This document shows, piece after piece, positions 1 through 8,371 of a stretch of DNA of 64,000 bases. Origin of the DNA: Cytobacillus solani (GTDB lineage Bacteria > Bacillota > Bacilli > Bacillales > Cytobacillaceae); contig NZ_LJIX01000006.1 in assembly GCF_001420595.1 (NCBI RefSeq), positions 2,651,058 through 2,715,057 of the forward strand. Reading direction: 5' to 3'. Numbering within the stretch: the first letter of the stretch is position 1; each line of letters opens with the position of its first letter. Below the pieces are notes generated by a model that saw only the letters and a list, made by a program, of their open reading frames with translations, was not told the DNA's origin and did no database searches. The position numbers were made by a program, and so were the translations under genes.

Positions 1-48
1 TTCAACAATCGTTTCTTTGAATTCTTGATTGTAACGTTTTTGTTTCAT
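1..48 (-). CDS. IS3-family transposase OrfA, N-terminal fragment running off the window
   Basis: Sixteen codons are read leftward from an ATG at 48 and then leave the window. The peptide begins MKQKRYNQEFKE, the usual opening of the helix-turn-helix OrfA subunit of IS3-family elements, which binds the element ends. A good ribosome binding site (AGAGAGGA, 59-66 on the minus strand) precedes it. The element end should lie somewhere in 60-120, but its inverted repeat cannot be fixed without the other end. It is not the same element as the one at 2122-3405, whose OrfA starts differently. Confidence 0.7.
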   Translation of the reverse strand, partial: MKQKRYNQEFKETIVE

Positions 49-259
49 AACGGACACGTCCTCTCTTAATTTCTAGGATAAGGACTTAACTAAAATGTGT
101 CCATACTTCTATACTAGCTCCAAAATCCTGTTTACTATTTGATATATAGGTATATAAGGCATTACTTACCTAAGTTATTACACAATCTGAACTTTAACAT
201 AAAGAAAGAGTGTAATTCTTGCAGCAGAATTGCAGCTGTCTATTGAATAATCTTAGTAT

Positions 260-288
260 TTGACATTAAATACTAAAGTGGATATTAT
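260..288 (+). promoter_or_regulatory. Sigma-A promoter with a palindrome over the -35 box
   Basis: TTGACA at 260-265 and TATTAT at 283-288 are separated by exactly 17 nt. The -35 box lies inside a perfect 9-bp inverted repeat, TTAGTATTT (253-261) and AAATACTAA (268-276), with a 6-nt spacer, so a dimeric regulator could block it. The next gene rightward is the thioredoxin-reductase-like flavoprotein about 190 nt downstream. The rest of 60-475 shows no gene. Confidence 0.55.
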
Positions 289-440
289 AGATATATTAAG
301 TCCGTAATAAGAATTGTCATTTTAAGTTAACATTAGTAACGACTAGAATCATAAAAGAATAGTAGATCTGGTTAACAAAATGAATAAAAACATCTATATT
401 AATCATAATGTCTTATATCTAAATTACAGATATTAAAACT

Positions 441-458
441 CTATAATATGCATTATAG
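441..458. promoter_or_regulatory. Inverted repeat just upstream of the flavoprotein gene
   Basis: CTATAAT (441-447) and ATTATAG (452-458) form a perfect 7-bp inverted repeat around ATGC. The left arm contains TATAAT, so it may overlap a second -10 box. It ends only a few bases before the ribosome binding site (462-468), a position suited to repression or to an mRNA hairpin. Confidence 0.4.
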
Positions 459-478
459 ATAAGAGAGGATAATAATTG

Positions 479-1384
479 ATGGATAAATATGATTGTATTG
501 TAATTGGTGCAGGGCCAGCCGGATTAAGTGCAACCTTAACTTTAGGGAGAGCGCGTAGAAAGGTTGCCCTATTTGATAATGGAACAAATCGAAATCGTGT
601 AACTCATGAGTCACATGGGTTTTTAACAAGGGATGGAATTAAACCGCAAGAATTTAAAGATATAGCAACTAAAGATTTAGAATCTTATCCTTCTGTATCA
701 ATTTGGAATGAGACAGTTACGGAGGTAATTAAAGATGTCAAAAATGATGTATTTTTAGTCAATACATCGAACAATAGATCATTTATAGCAGAAAAAATTA
801 TGTTAGCCACAGGTATTCAAGAAGAATTCCCCTTATCACAGATTAAACAATATTACGGTAAAAGTCTATTCAGCTGTCCTTATTGTGATGGTTGGGAGCT
901 GAGAGACCAGCCGTTAGCTATCATTGCAGAAGATGATGAACACATTATTCATATGACTAAATTGGTTTTTAATTGGTCAAAAGATTTAATTGTTTTTACA
1001 AATGGTCATCAACTATCCAATAAAGTGCGAAATGACTTTGCGAGTAAAAAGATTAAAGTTTTTGGTGAAGTTATTAAAAAATTACATGGAGATAATGGTC
1101 ATTTAGAAAGCATTGAATTAGAATCAGGTGAAAACATCCTACGAAGTGGTGGCTTTGTTGTTCCAAGTTTTTACCGACCGAATCAATTTGCTGAACAATT
1201 AAATTGCCTAGTGGATGAAAAAGGTGGAATTATCACAGACGGCGCTGGACGAACAACAGTGAATGGGATATATATTGCAGGTGAAACTGAAAAAGCTGGC
1301 CCCTCTTCTTTAATGATTACAGCAGCCGACGGCAATAAGGCTGCTTTCAGTATAAACATGGATATTACATTAGAAAGATTTTAA
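479..1384 (+). CDS. NAD(P)/FAD-dependent oxidoreductase, thioredoxin reductase-like
   Basis: This is a flavoprotein of about 300 residues, the length of bacterial thioredoxin reductases. It has an N-terminal dinucleotide-binding GAGPAGLSA near residues 10-18 and a redox-active CPYC pair near residues 133-136, followed by DGWE. The family passes electrons from NAD(P)H through FAD to the cysteine pair and then to a thiol partner. The motif is CPYCDGWE rather than the CATCDG of housekeeping TrxB, so the partner may not be thioredoxin. TTG at 476 and ATG at 479 both follow AGAGAGG (462-468); ATG is chosen. The gene stands alone, with palindromes upstream suggesting regulation. Whether it is a thiol, disulfide or bacillithiol-type reductase cannot be told. 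Confidence 0.85.
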   Translation: MDKYDCIVIGAGPAGLSATLTLGRARRKVALFDNGTNRNRVTHESHGFLTRDGIKPQEFKDIATKDLESYPSVSIWNETVTEVIKDVKNDVFLVNTSNNRSFIAEKIMLATGIQEEFPLSQIKQYYGKSLFSCPYCDGWELRDQPLAIIAEDDEHIIHMTKLVFNWSKDLIVFTNGHQLSNKVRNDFASKKIKVFGEVIKKLHGDNGHLESIELESGENILRSGGFVVPSFYRPNQFAEQLNCLVDEKGGIITDGAGRTTVNGIYIAGETEKAGPSSLMITAADGNKAAFSINMDITLERF

Positions 1385-1391
1385 TATAAAA

Positions 1392-1421
1392 GCTGATAAG
1401 TTACAAATACAACTCGTCAGC
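1392..1421 (+). terminator. Weak terminator-like hairpin after the flavoprotein gene
   Basis: GCTGA-TA-AGTT (1392-1402) pairs with AACT-CG-TCAGC (1411-1421) around an 8-nt loop. It is followed by CTATTTTATT, only a weak T tract. Its place eight bases after the stop codon fits a terminator. Confidence 0.45.
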
Positions 1422-1534
1422 CTATTTTATTATGAGAGTTAACAACTTAAAAGACTCACACTCCATTAAATGGCGTTAAAATTAAAAAAGCACTGATCCT
1501 TATTACAAGAAAGTACCCGTGGTGGAACAAGGTT

Positions 1535-1999
1535 TCAATTAATATCCCCTAAATAAACTGGAGATTTTTCATCAAAAAAATGTTTCACTATATATTTTCT
1601 AAACTCTTTTAGATATAATCTGTATTGAAGCAAATCATTAATATGTATCCATTCAATCCCAACTTGGTAGCTATCAGGTTTAGTAGGTTTTATGTAGTTA
1701 TTCATTTCATTTTTGAGTCTACAAACAAAATAATATTCAACTTGGTGAACATTAAAATCAAATGAAGAATGCTCGTGGTTTTTACCAATATACTCACGAA
1801 TATGGAGAAGTTCTCCGATTTCTATTTGCTGTCCAACCTCTTCAATACACTCTCTTATTAAAGCGTTATGAAGTGTTTCTCCGTGTTCTTGTCCTCCACC
1901 AGGGAAAAGATAAAAGTACCCCTCATTATCTTGATTTTTTGTTAGTAAAATCTTGGCATCCTTAATGATAATAGCTTTTGCTGAGTTTCTAATATGCAC
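1535..1999 (-). CDS. NUDIX hydrolase
   Basis: A protein of 154 residues carrying the full Nudix box: G35, E41 and R49-E50-x-x-E53-E54-x-G56, matching Gx5Ex7REUxEExGU. Enzymes of this family hydrolyse nucleoside diphosphates linked to another moiety, using Mg2+ held by the box glutamates. The GTG start at 1999 has GGGGAGA seven bases before it. The substrate cannot be inferred. It stands alone, convergent with the upstream flavoprotein and read away from the IS element. Confidence 0.88.
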   Translation of the reverse strand: MHIRNSAKAIIIKDAKILLTKNQDNEGYFYLFPGGGQEHGETLHNALIRECIEEVGQQIEIGELLHIREYIGKNHEHSSFDFNVHQVEYYFVCRLKNEMNNYIKPTKPDSYQVGIEWIHINDLLQYRLYLKEFRKYIVKHFFDEKSPVYLGDIN

Positions 2000-2171
2000 T
2001 TAAATCTCCCCTTTTTTATCTCTCCATATTTTACAACAGAAACAATTCTTTCGGGTTTATCTTATAATGTCTTATTCAACTATTTGGCCCAAAAATGAAA
2101 AAGGAGCGCTAATCATTGTTCTGATCTGACCCCTGTCAAGTAGACACAAAAAATAAGCGCAGTTAAAAAGC

Positions 2172-3047
2172 CTAACTTCTATATTCGATAGGAGTCAGGT
2201 TGTTTAGCTTGTTTTGAAACCTTTCGTGGTTATAAAAGAGAATGTAGTCTTTAATAGCCCTTCTAACCTCTTGTGAAGTTTTAAAAGAATGCAGGTTAAA
2301 ACATTCTGTTTTTAAATGACTAAAGAAATTTTCCATACTAGCGTTATCCCAACAGTTGCCCTTTCTAGACATACTAGCTTTCATTTTATTTCTTGTAAGT
2401 AGCTGATTATAGTTATGGGACGTGTATTGGTATCCTTGATCACTATGGAGAAGGATTCCCTTTACATTCCTTCCTTTTATGGCTTTTTTTAGAGTATCCA
2501 AGACTATTTTATAATCATTGCGTCTACTAATTTGGTACGCAACAACTTCGTTATTATATAGGTCTTTGATGGCAGACAAGTATAGTTTCTGTCCATTGAA
2601 AATGAGGTACGTAATATCAGTTACCCACTTTTCATTAGGGCGAGAAGCGTAAAAAGCTCTATTTAAATAATTATTCGAAATAAGATAGGGTTCTTTCTTT
2701 CCGTAATAAATTCGTTTCTTCCTGATAATGGCTTTAATACCTAGTTCACTTAGTATCCGTTGAACTTTTTTGTGATTAATGTGAATATCATAGGTCCTCT
2801 TTAACCAAATTTGTATTCTTCTATAGCCATAGATGCCCTTATATTTCTGATGGCATTCTATTATTTTCTGCTTTAGCATCTCATCCTCTATCTGCCTTTC
2901 CGAAGGAAATGCTTTACGCTTTACCCAATTGTAGTATCCACTTCTTGATACTTTAGCCAGATGGCAAAGCAGTTGTATAGAATGATTTGATAAATCATCA
3001 ATGATTTGAAATAGAATACTAGGTTCTAAATCAAGTCCCCCTTTCAC
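2172..3047 (-). CDS. IS3-family transposase OrfB (DDE integrase)
   Basis: A protein of 291 residues with an N-terminal HTH_21-like region and an rve integrase core. The DDE residues are visible in WVTDITYL, HSDQGYQYTS and NASMENFF. The GTG start at 3047 overlaps the end of the OrfA leucine-zipper frame (ATGTGA). Just upstream lies the slippery run A-AAA-AAG (around 3063-3069), the usual -1 frameshift site that makes the OrfAB fusion in the IS150 group. OrfB itself looks intact. Confidence 0.93.
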   Translation of the reverse strand: MKGGLDLEPSILFQIIDDLSNHSIQLLCHLAKVSRSGYYNWVKRKAFPSERQIEDEMLKQKIIECHQKYKGIYGYRRIQIWLKRTYDIHINHKKVQRILSELGIKAIIRKKRIYYGKKEPYLISNNYLNRAFYASRPNEKWVTDITYLIFNGQKLYLSAIKDLYNNEVVAYQISRRNDYKIVLDTLKKAIKGRNVKGILLHSDQGYQYTSHNYNQLLTRNKMKASMSRKGNCWDNASMENFFSHLKTECFNLHSFKTSQEVRRAIKDYILFYNHERFQNKLNNLTPIEYRS

Positions 3048-3333
3048 ATCTTTAAAAGCTTTTTTAATAGTTCGTTCTCAGCTTCTAATCGCTTTATTTT
3101 CTTTTGAGGATTTTCAATAGTAGATGAAGAGACTTTACCAGACCCACTTTTTCTTCTGCGTTTCTCTCTAAGGCCACAATTCCATCTACATTAAACTGTT
3201 TAACCCACCGTTGTATGTTTTTTCGATGAATGTTTAATTCTCTGGAAACAGCTGAATAATTCTTCTTTTGATGATATAAATCCAACGCTTTTTTCTTAAA
3301 CGATATATCATAAGTCTCTGCTTTTTTCTCCAT
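3044..3333 (-). pseudogene. IS3-family transposase OrfA, disrupted by a 1-nt deletion
   Basis: The N-terminal 50 or so residues encode a helix-turn-helix (SAVSRELNIHRKNIQRWVK). The reading frame then shifts near 3163-3170 and runs to an early stop at 3094. In the neighbouring frame the expected basic stretch and leucine zipper continue (KRLEAENELLKKLLKM) and end at 3044, just overlapping OrfB. Adding a single G in TTAGAG|AGAAACGC restores one continuous OrfA of about 97 residues. The damage is seen directly; whether it is a real mutation or a read error cannot be told here. Confidence 0.8.
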
Positions 3334-3409
3334 AAAAAATACCCCCTCCTAGTAGACAGATTAATGCGCCTTTTTAAATGTGTCTACTATAAGGGGAGCA
3401 TACCAGTTC

Positions 3410-3606
3410 CAGGATAGCGCCATTTTTTAGAATAAGCTGCATATTATTACACAAGGCCTTCATGGATTCAGACCCTGTTCAAATCATAACTAATAAACAA
3501 AATTCCTTGTACAAGGGTTGCGCCCTACGGTAGTTCCTTTTACTGTATGTAGACTACACTTTTATTCCTAAAAAGCATTTGTTAATAAGAAATTGGCGAT
3601 GGGGTA
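3410..3606. other. Gene-free stretch right of the IS
   Basis: Only the right half of the interrupted hairpin (to about 3420) and unremarkable AT-rich sequence are seen. No reading frame with a ribosome binding site is present. Confidence 0.4.
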
Positions 3607-4068
3607 CTAATTTAATTCGTTTAACTGTTCCCATTCACTTAAATACATACGCTTTGACATATTTTTAGGGTTTTCAAGTTTACATATAAATTCTAAACTG
3701 TTCCCATCTGGGTCATTAAAGTGGATTTTGGCATGAGCCATGCCATTATGTGCCATTACAAATGGTTCAACTGGTTTAAAGCCAAATGCCTCTCTGGGTT
3801 CATATCCTTTTTCATTCAACCAAGCAACAGAATTTTTTAACCCATTTAAAGAAACTTGAAAAGCTATGTGCTTTATAGAAGGGTGATATTCAAGTTCAAC
3901 TTTGTTTGTTTCCCATAGCCCCAACCAACTTTTATTCTTTTCAATCCATAAGAACGCCAAGCTGTCATCATGACTATGGGATAATTCCAAACCAAGTCCT
4001 TTGTAATATTCAATTGAACGTTTTAAATCACTTACTGGTAAATGTGCTTCATATAATCCTAGTATCAT
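3607..4068 (-). CDS. VOC family protein (glyoxalase/bleomycin-resistance fold)
   Basis: A protein of 153 residues with two beta-alpha-beta-beta-beta modules. It opens with EAHLPVSDLKRSIEYYKGLGL and has the C-terminal NDPDGNSLEFIC strand that supplies a metal ligand Glu in this superfamily. VOC proteins bind metals and act as isomerases, dioxygenases or drug-binding resistance proteins; the substrate is not predictable. AAGGAGG sits eight bases before the ATG at 4068. It is one of three VOC genes in the first 12 kb. Confidence 0.85.
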   Translation of the reverse strand: MILGLYEAHLPVSDLKRSIEYYKGLGLELSHSHDDSLAFLWIEKNKSWLGLWETNKVELEYHPSIKHIAFQVSLNGLKNSVAWLNEKGYEPREAFGFKPVEPFVMAHNGMAHAKIHFNDPDGNSLEFICKLENPKNMSKRMYLSEWEQLNELN

Positions 4069-4278
4069 TTTAAGACCTCCTTGAAATTAAGGTTATCATT
4101 TAGACAAATAAATAACTTCATAGAAAAGTCCCAAACTTCCTACGACTTTAGTTGTAACCATGACCTTCGGAATTTATATTAGCCTTTACATATAAATGGT
4201 CTGAAATTAAGGATGATATCCCAGGTTATAGATAGGCTAATCCTGATTTTGTTCATAAAATAGAAGAAGGAAGACCTA

Positions 4279-4850
4279 TTATCTTTTTTTACATTTTATC
4301 ATTATAAAATTCATTGGAGGTTTATTTTTCATGTCCTTACTTTGCTCGTCAATTTCTGAGATCTCTATCAGTCCAAATTCTTGTTTGATGGAGTCAGAAT
4401 CATAAAAAACATTTTTACAACTTCCATTATCTCAAAATAGTCTTTTATCCAATAGTTTGCCCTTACCAAACATTGGGGCTTTTTTTGAAACAGTCGTAAA
4501 AATCATATATCCATTTGGCTTTAAGTGATTATAGCAATCTTTAATAAACTTCTCTCTCATGCTTATTCAATAAGTGAATCATGGGAGAATATACCATTGT
4601 AAAGTTTATCATCAAAAGGCATGTCAGTTACTGAACCATGAAAAATTCTACTATCAAGCCCATTTTCCCTTGCCAAATCAATTGCTGTTTTTGAAATCTC
4701 AATACCTGTAACTTTTATACCGTTTTCAATGAAAACCTTCGCATTTCTACCATATCCAATACCTGGTAGAAGCATATCCTTAACATTCCTTTCAGGGAAA
4801 AAGTCCTTTATTAGGATTGCGGAGTCTGTAGGCATTAACGGTATGTATTC
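4279..4850 (-). pseudogene. Decayed class I SAM-dependent methyltransferase
   Basis: The intact core (4563-4835) reads [15 protein letters not shown] then [17 protein letters not shown], the SAM-binding motif I and the acidic loop after strand 2. Upstream the family-typical EYIPL is in frame, but a TGA removes the N-terminus. Downstream the frame breaks after SHDSLIE. The next segments continue in other frames as REKFIKDCYNHLKPNGYMIFTT and FYDSDSIKQEFG, ending ...FIMIKCKKR at 4279. At least two frameshifts plus a missing start make this a pseudogene. Confidence 0.8.
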
Positions 4851-4890
4851 TCATATATATTGCCATTGACTTGTGATTATCATTTCAATT

Positions 4891-5283
4891 TCAGCTTATT
4901 AATCCGGCAATCGTTTTTTTACTCAAGTACTCGGCTAACCATTGTGATTCTAGTAAAACTGCATTTTCATCAAACAATCGTTTAATACCGCTATGGTCAA
5001 CCTTCATTTTAAATTGACCAACAACCATTTTAGAAATGATGTTCCGTGTTTGCCTTCCTACAGCTTCCCTATATGCAAGAAATGAATCAAAATTGATTGT
5101 TGCACTTAACTTAGCAATGTCTTCAAAGGTCATATCATTATCTGAATGAGAGAATTCATTATTCATTTTTTCTTGCCAGCTGTCAGTGAAAAGAATTTGC
5201 TGATCATTTGCGACCAATTTATTCATAGTCATTTCATTGATTCGGCCAATATGCCATATGTGCCATACGATTGAGTTTAAAAG
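4891..5283 (-). pseudogene. DinB-family protein remnant, truncated at both ends
   Basis: The open frame contains NSIVWHIWHIGRINEMTMNK, the first metal-ligand helix of DinB-type four-helix bundles, upstream of the nominal ATG at 5232. A stop just before it removes the N-terminus. The frame ends at KKTIAGLIS, where relatives continue into the last helix with its HLNEAL motif. Both ends are therefore missing. No ribosome binding site is seen. DinB proteins are metal-dependent enzymes of thiol or small-molecule metabolism. Confidence 0.65.
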
Positions 5284-5313
5284 TTAAAATAATATATTTA
5301 AATTTCAGCAGTT

Positions 5314-5841
5314 TTATTGATTTATATAATATAGAACATGCTTATTTAATGGACTATTCTTTTCAACTTTGGGATGATCAAAATTATTTATAAAACTCAA
5401 ACCGATTTTTTTCATTACATTTATCGAAGGCTTATTAATTTCTGCTGTAAAACTGTATACATCACGAAACCCCAATTCATTAAATCCGTAGTGCAAACAT
5501 GCTCCGGCACCCTCTGTTGCATATCCTTTTCCCCATGCTTCTTTTTTTAGTCGCCAGCCAATTTCTATACATGGTGTAAAATCAGCCTCGAATATTGCCC
5601 TATGGAATCCTATAAACCCCATAAATTCTTTATTTTCCTTTTCCTCTACGGCATATAACCCAAATCCGCATTCGTTAAATTCAGATACAATTGATTGATA
5701 AAACTTATTTGTTTCTTCGGCTGATAAGGTTTTAGGAAAATACTTCATAACTTTTACATCCCTATTTAATCGCCTAAATGGCTCTAAATCAGTTTCTTCC
5801 CAGTCGCGTAAATGCAATCTTGATGTTTCAATATATATCAT
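5314..5841 (-). CDS. GNAT N-acetyltransferase, RimJ/RimL-like
   Basis: A 175-residue protein opening IETSRLHLRDWEETDLEPF, the usual start of RimJ/RimL acetyltransferases. The acetyl-CoA loop is seen in EAWGKGYATEGAGACL (Q/R-x-x-G-x-G/A type) and the terminal NKPSINVMKKIGL is typical. Members acetylate protein N-termini, antibiotics or small amines; the acceptor is unknown. GGAGGTGCACA precedes the ATG at 5841. It lies at the upstream edge of a run of decayed genes but appears intact. The 282 bp before the next gene show nothing definite. Confidence 0.87.
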   Translation of the reverse strand: MIYIETSRLHLRDWEETDLEPFRRLNRDVKVMKYFPKTLSAEETNKFYQSIVSEFNECGFGLYAVEEKENKEFMGFIGFHRAIFEADFTPCIEIGWRLKKEAWGKGYATEGAGACLHYGFNELGFRDVYSFTAEINKPSINVMKKIGLSFINNFDHPKVEKNSPLNKHVLYYINQ

Positions 5842-6123
5842 TGTGCACCTCCGTAGAAAGTATGATTGGTTGTTTTACAACAAATTTGTTTTAATAAAGA
5901 ATCATTAAAAAGATAGTATATAATATCCCATTAGTTGTCCCGCTCTTCAATTTCTTTATTTCAAGTCCTTCTTTTTATACCAAACCTTTGGATCGGCTAC
6001 ACTAAGTTAGACAGAAATTATAAGGTCAAGTAGACTACAGATAATTTAGTGGAATAAGAAAAAAAGCTTCCTTATGAAGACTGTTTCATCCTAATGTATC
6101 CTGTGAGGATATCTATTTATTAA

Positions 6124-8133
6124 TCATAAAACCCTAAAATCTTTCTTACTTTCTCCAAGAATATAGTGTGAAAACCACATCAAATTTTGCTTCATAATAG
6201 CCACATTCATTCCTGGATGGTCAGAACTATATGCCATTCCTTTAAATATAATTAATTCTGTATCAACTTCCATATCCCTTAATCCTTGATATAGCTCATA
6301 TGCATTTGGAGTTGGAATTCTTGCATCCTTTTCACCATGTTGGATTAAAGTGGGAGTACAGGCTGATTTAATATATGTCATTGGTGATGTTTTAGTATAT
6401 ATCTCTGGATCATTCCATGGATTATTTCCTAAATACATCCTAATAAAGTAAGGGATATCTGTATTTACATAATGGGTACTCCAATTAGTAATTCCACCTC
6501 CAACTGAAATAGCTTTAAATCTACTACTAAATGTAGAACAGAAAGCTGATATATATCCACCGTTGCTCCATCCCATAACGCCTACTCTATCTTTATCTGC
6601 AATCCCTCTGTCAACTAGTTTATCCACTCCAGATATAACATCATCGTAGTCAGCAATTCCCAATTTCCTATAGTTTGCTTTTAAGAATTCATTCCCATAC
6701 CCAGAACTCCCCCTATAGTTTGGTTCTAAAACGATAAAGCCTTTTTCGATAAACTGTTCAATAGGATATTTCTCATTAAAACAGTCTGAAAATATTGGAA
6801 AGGATGCCCAAGCCGGACCACCATGGATTACCACTAATAAGGGATATTTTTTATTTGCGTCAAACTCTACTGGGGTTGTTAAAACTCCCTCTATTTCAAG
6901 ACCATCACTACTTTGCCATGAGATTACTTCCCTGTTACTTATAAGCTTTCCTTTGAAAAAGCTATTTTCATTCGTTATTTTTTTATCGTCTAAATAGATT
7001 TCAAAGGTTTCATTTGTTATAGCCATATTATAGGATATATGATTTCCATCCCTTGTTATAGAAGCATCCATTATGAAGCTATCTACTTTTTCGCTTAACA
7101 TTTCCACAGTGCCATTCTCAGATAACAACCCAATATGATAATTAGTTTTATTCTGCCATCTAATTAAAATTCCTTTAGCTGTCCACCGTAATGGAATAAC
7201 CGTACTATCAAAATCTGTTAAATGCTGAATTAGCTCTCCATTATTAATATCATATATCTCTAGTGTACTGTCTTGTATATGGGTCTTATAGTAATCCTTC
7301 TCCCTTATACTTGCTGAATAACAAATTTTGCTACCTTCAGGAGAAATGCAAATGCTCCCTCCCAACAACTTATCTATATTCATCTTTTGTAGCTCTCCAG
7401 CTTTAATATCTAGTATGTATAGATCTCCATTTATATAATCTCCCATATTTGGGCTTGGTGTAGCCATAAATACAACCTTATTCCCATCATTTGAAATATC
7501 AAATTCTAGGATATGAAAATCATTACCATCAGTTAGTTGATAAACAACGCTATTTTCGTGGTCATCTTTATCTTCACCAGCTCTATCAAAACTTTCTTGG
7601 TGTTGATATTTATCATTTTGTATCACTTTTTCTATTTCAATGTAATATAAACAATCATTCTGGTATTCCTTACCTATATGATGGAAATCTCCATATAGTT
7701 CCTTACGTTTCTTTATCGCCTCAGATTCTTTTGACTGTGCAACATAATAAAAACCCTTGCCAGTTGGCTCCCATTTGAATTTACTGACCCCTTCTTTCTC
7801 ATCAGTAATTTGAACCCCACTATAACCATCTATTGACTTAACAAAGATCTGATTTTTCTTATTATCCCCGTCACCAACTGGGCTAAGGTATGCGATATCT
7901 CTAGAATCTGGAGACCATAATGGATATGTACTATCTATATCCCTAGTTGTTAATGGGTAACACTGCCCCTTATCTTTTTCATATATCCATACATGATTCC
8001 TATATTTATTGTCTTTCCAGTTAGCTGTCTTCTTGACAAATGCTACGTTTTTGCCATCACCACTTATATTTGTACCTGATAAGGTTGGTAATGAAATAAT
8101 CTCTTCTATACTTAAATATGTTTTTTCATTCAT
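6124..8133 (-). CDS. S9 family peptidase (prolyl oligopeptidase / acylaminoacyl-peptidase type)
   Basis: A 669-residue protein with an N-terminal beta-propeller (repeated WSPDSRDIAYLS-like blades) and a C-terminal alpha/beta hydrolase domain. The catalytic triad is readable as Ser523 in GWSNGGY, Asp603 in HGEKDARIP and His639 in SSDHPG; HGGPAW supplies the oxyanion hole. There is no signal peptide, so it should cleave short or N-blocked peptides in the cytoplasm. The start follows GAGGGGG at a rather long spacing. It is read in the same direction as the two peptide-permease genes, 240 bp beyond them, suggesting uptake followed by hydrolysis. That link is inference. Confidence 0.92.
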   Translation of the reverse strand: MNEKTYLSIEEIISLPTLSGTNISGDGKNVAFVKKTANWKDNKYRNHVWIYEKDKGQCYPLTTRDIDSTYPLWSPDSRDIAYLSPVGDGDNKKNQIFVKSIDGYSGVQITDEKEGVSKFKWEPTGKGFYYVAQSKESEAIKKRKELYGDFHHIGKEYQNDCLYYIEIEKVIQNDKYQHQESFDRAGEDKDDHENSVVYQLTDGNDFHILEFDISNDGNKVVFMATPSPNMGDYINGDLYILDIKAGELQKMNIDKLLGGSICISPEGSKICYSASIREKDYYKTHIQDSTLEIYDINNGELIQHLTDFDSTVIPLRWTAKGILIRWQNKTNYHIGLLSENGTVEMLSEKVDSFIMDASITRDGNHISYNMAITNETFEIYLDDKKITNENSFFKGKLISNREVISWQSSDGLEIEGVLTTPVEFDANKKYPLLVVIHGGPAWASFPIFSDCFNEKYPIEQFIEKGFIVLEPNYRGSSGYGNEFLKANYRKLGIADYDDVISGVDKLVDRGIADKDRVGVMGWSNGGYISAFCSTFSSRFKAISVGGGITNWSTHYVNTDIPYFIRMYLGNNPWNDPEIYTKTSPMTYIKSACTPTLIQHGEKDARIPTPNAYELYQGLRDMEVDTELIIFKGMAYSSDHPGMNVAIMKQNLMWFSHYILGESKKDFRVL

Positions 8134-8371
8134 TTTCTTTAATAAACCCCCTCGAAGCTATAATCAAATAGGCATAATCAAAAAATTAATTTATCATTTC
8201 TTGTTGCAAACTAGTTAATGACATAAAATTCTCAGTATTATTTTTGTCTAATTTATTATTTTTAAATTGCATCCAAAACCACTTTATACCATTTATTAAA
8301 AGTAAATCTTGATTAAACTAACTGTAAATACATAGTATATTTACGAGATTCTTATAGAAAAAGAATTCTTA

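Larger units (their letters stand above)
2122..3405 (-). mobile_element. IS3-family (IS150-like) insertion sequence, 1284 bp with 4-bp target duplication
   Basis: The element is bounded by imperfect inverted repeats. The left end is TGATCTGACCCC... and the right end, read inward, is TGGTATGCTCCCC...; both share AGTAGACAC at the same offset. GTTC occurs directly outside each end (2118-2121 and 3406-3409), a 4-bp target duplication. It encodes OrfA and OrfB, read leftward. OrfA has lost one base, so this copy probably cannot make a normal transposase alone. Removing the element rejoins a hairpin (GGAGCGCTAATC... with ...GGATAGCGCC) whose minus-strand reading ends in CTTTTT, so it appears to have landed in the loop of a terminator. 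Confidence 0.9.

Noticed and set aside
7491-7778. Plus-strand frame opposite the S9 peptidase
   Set aside because: It is antisense to the beta-propeller region, with no supporting motif or ribosome binding site.
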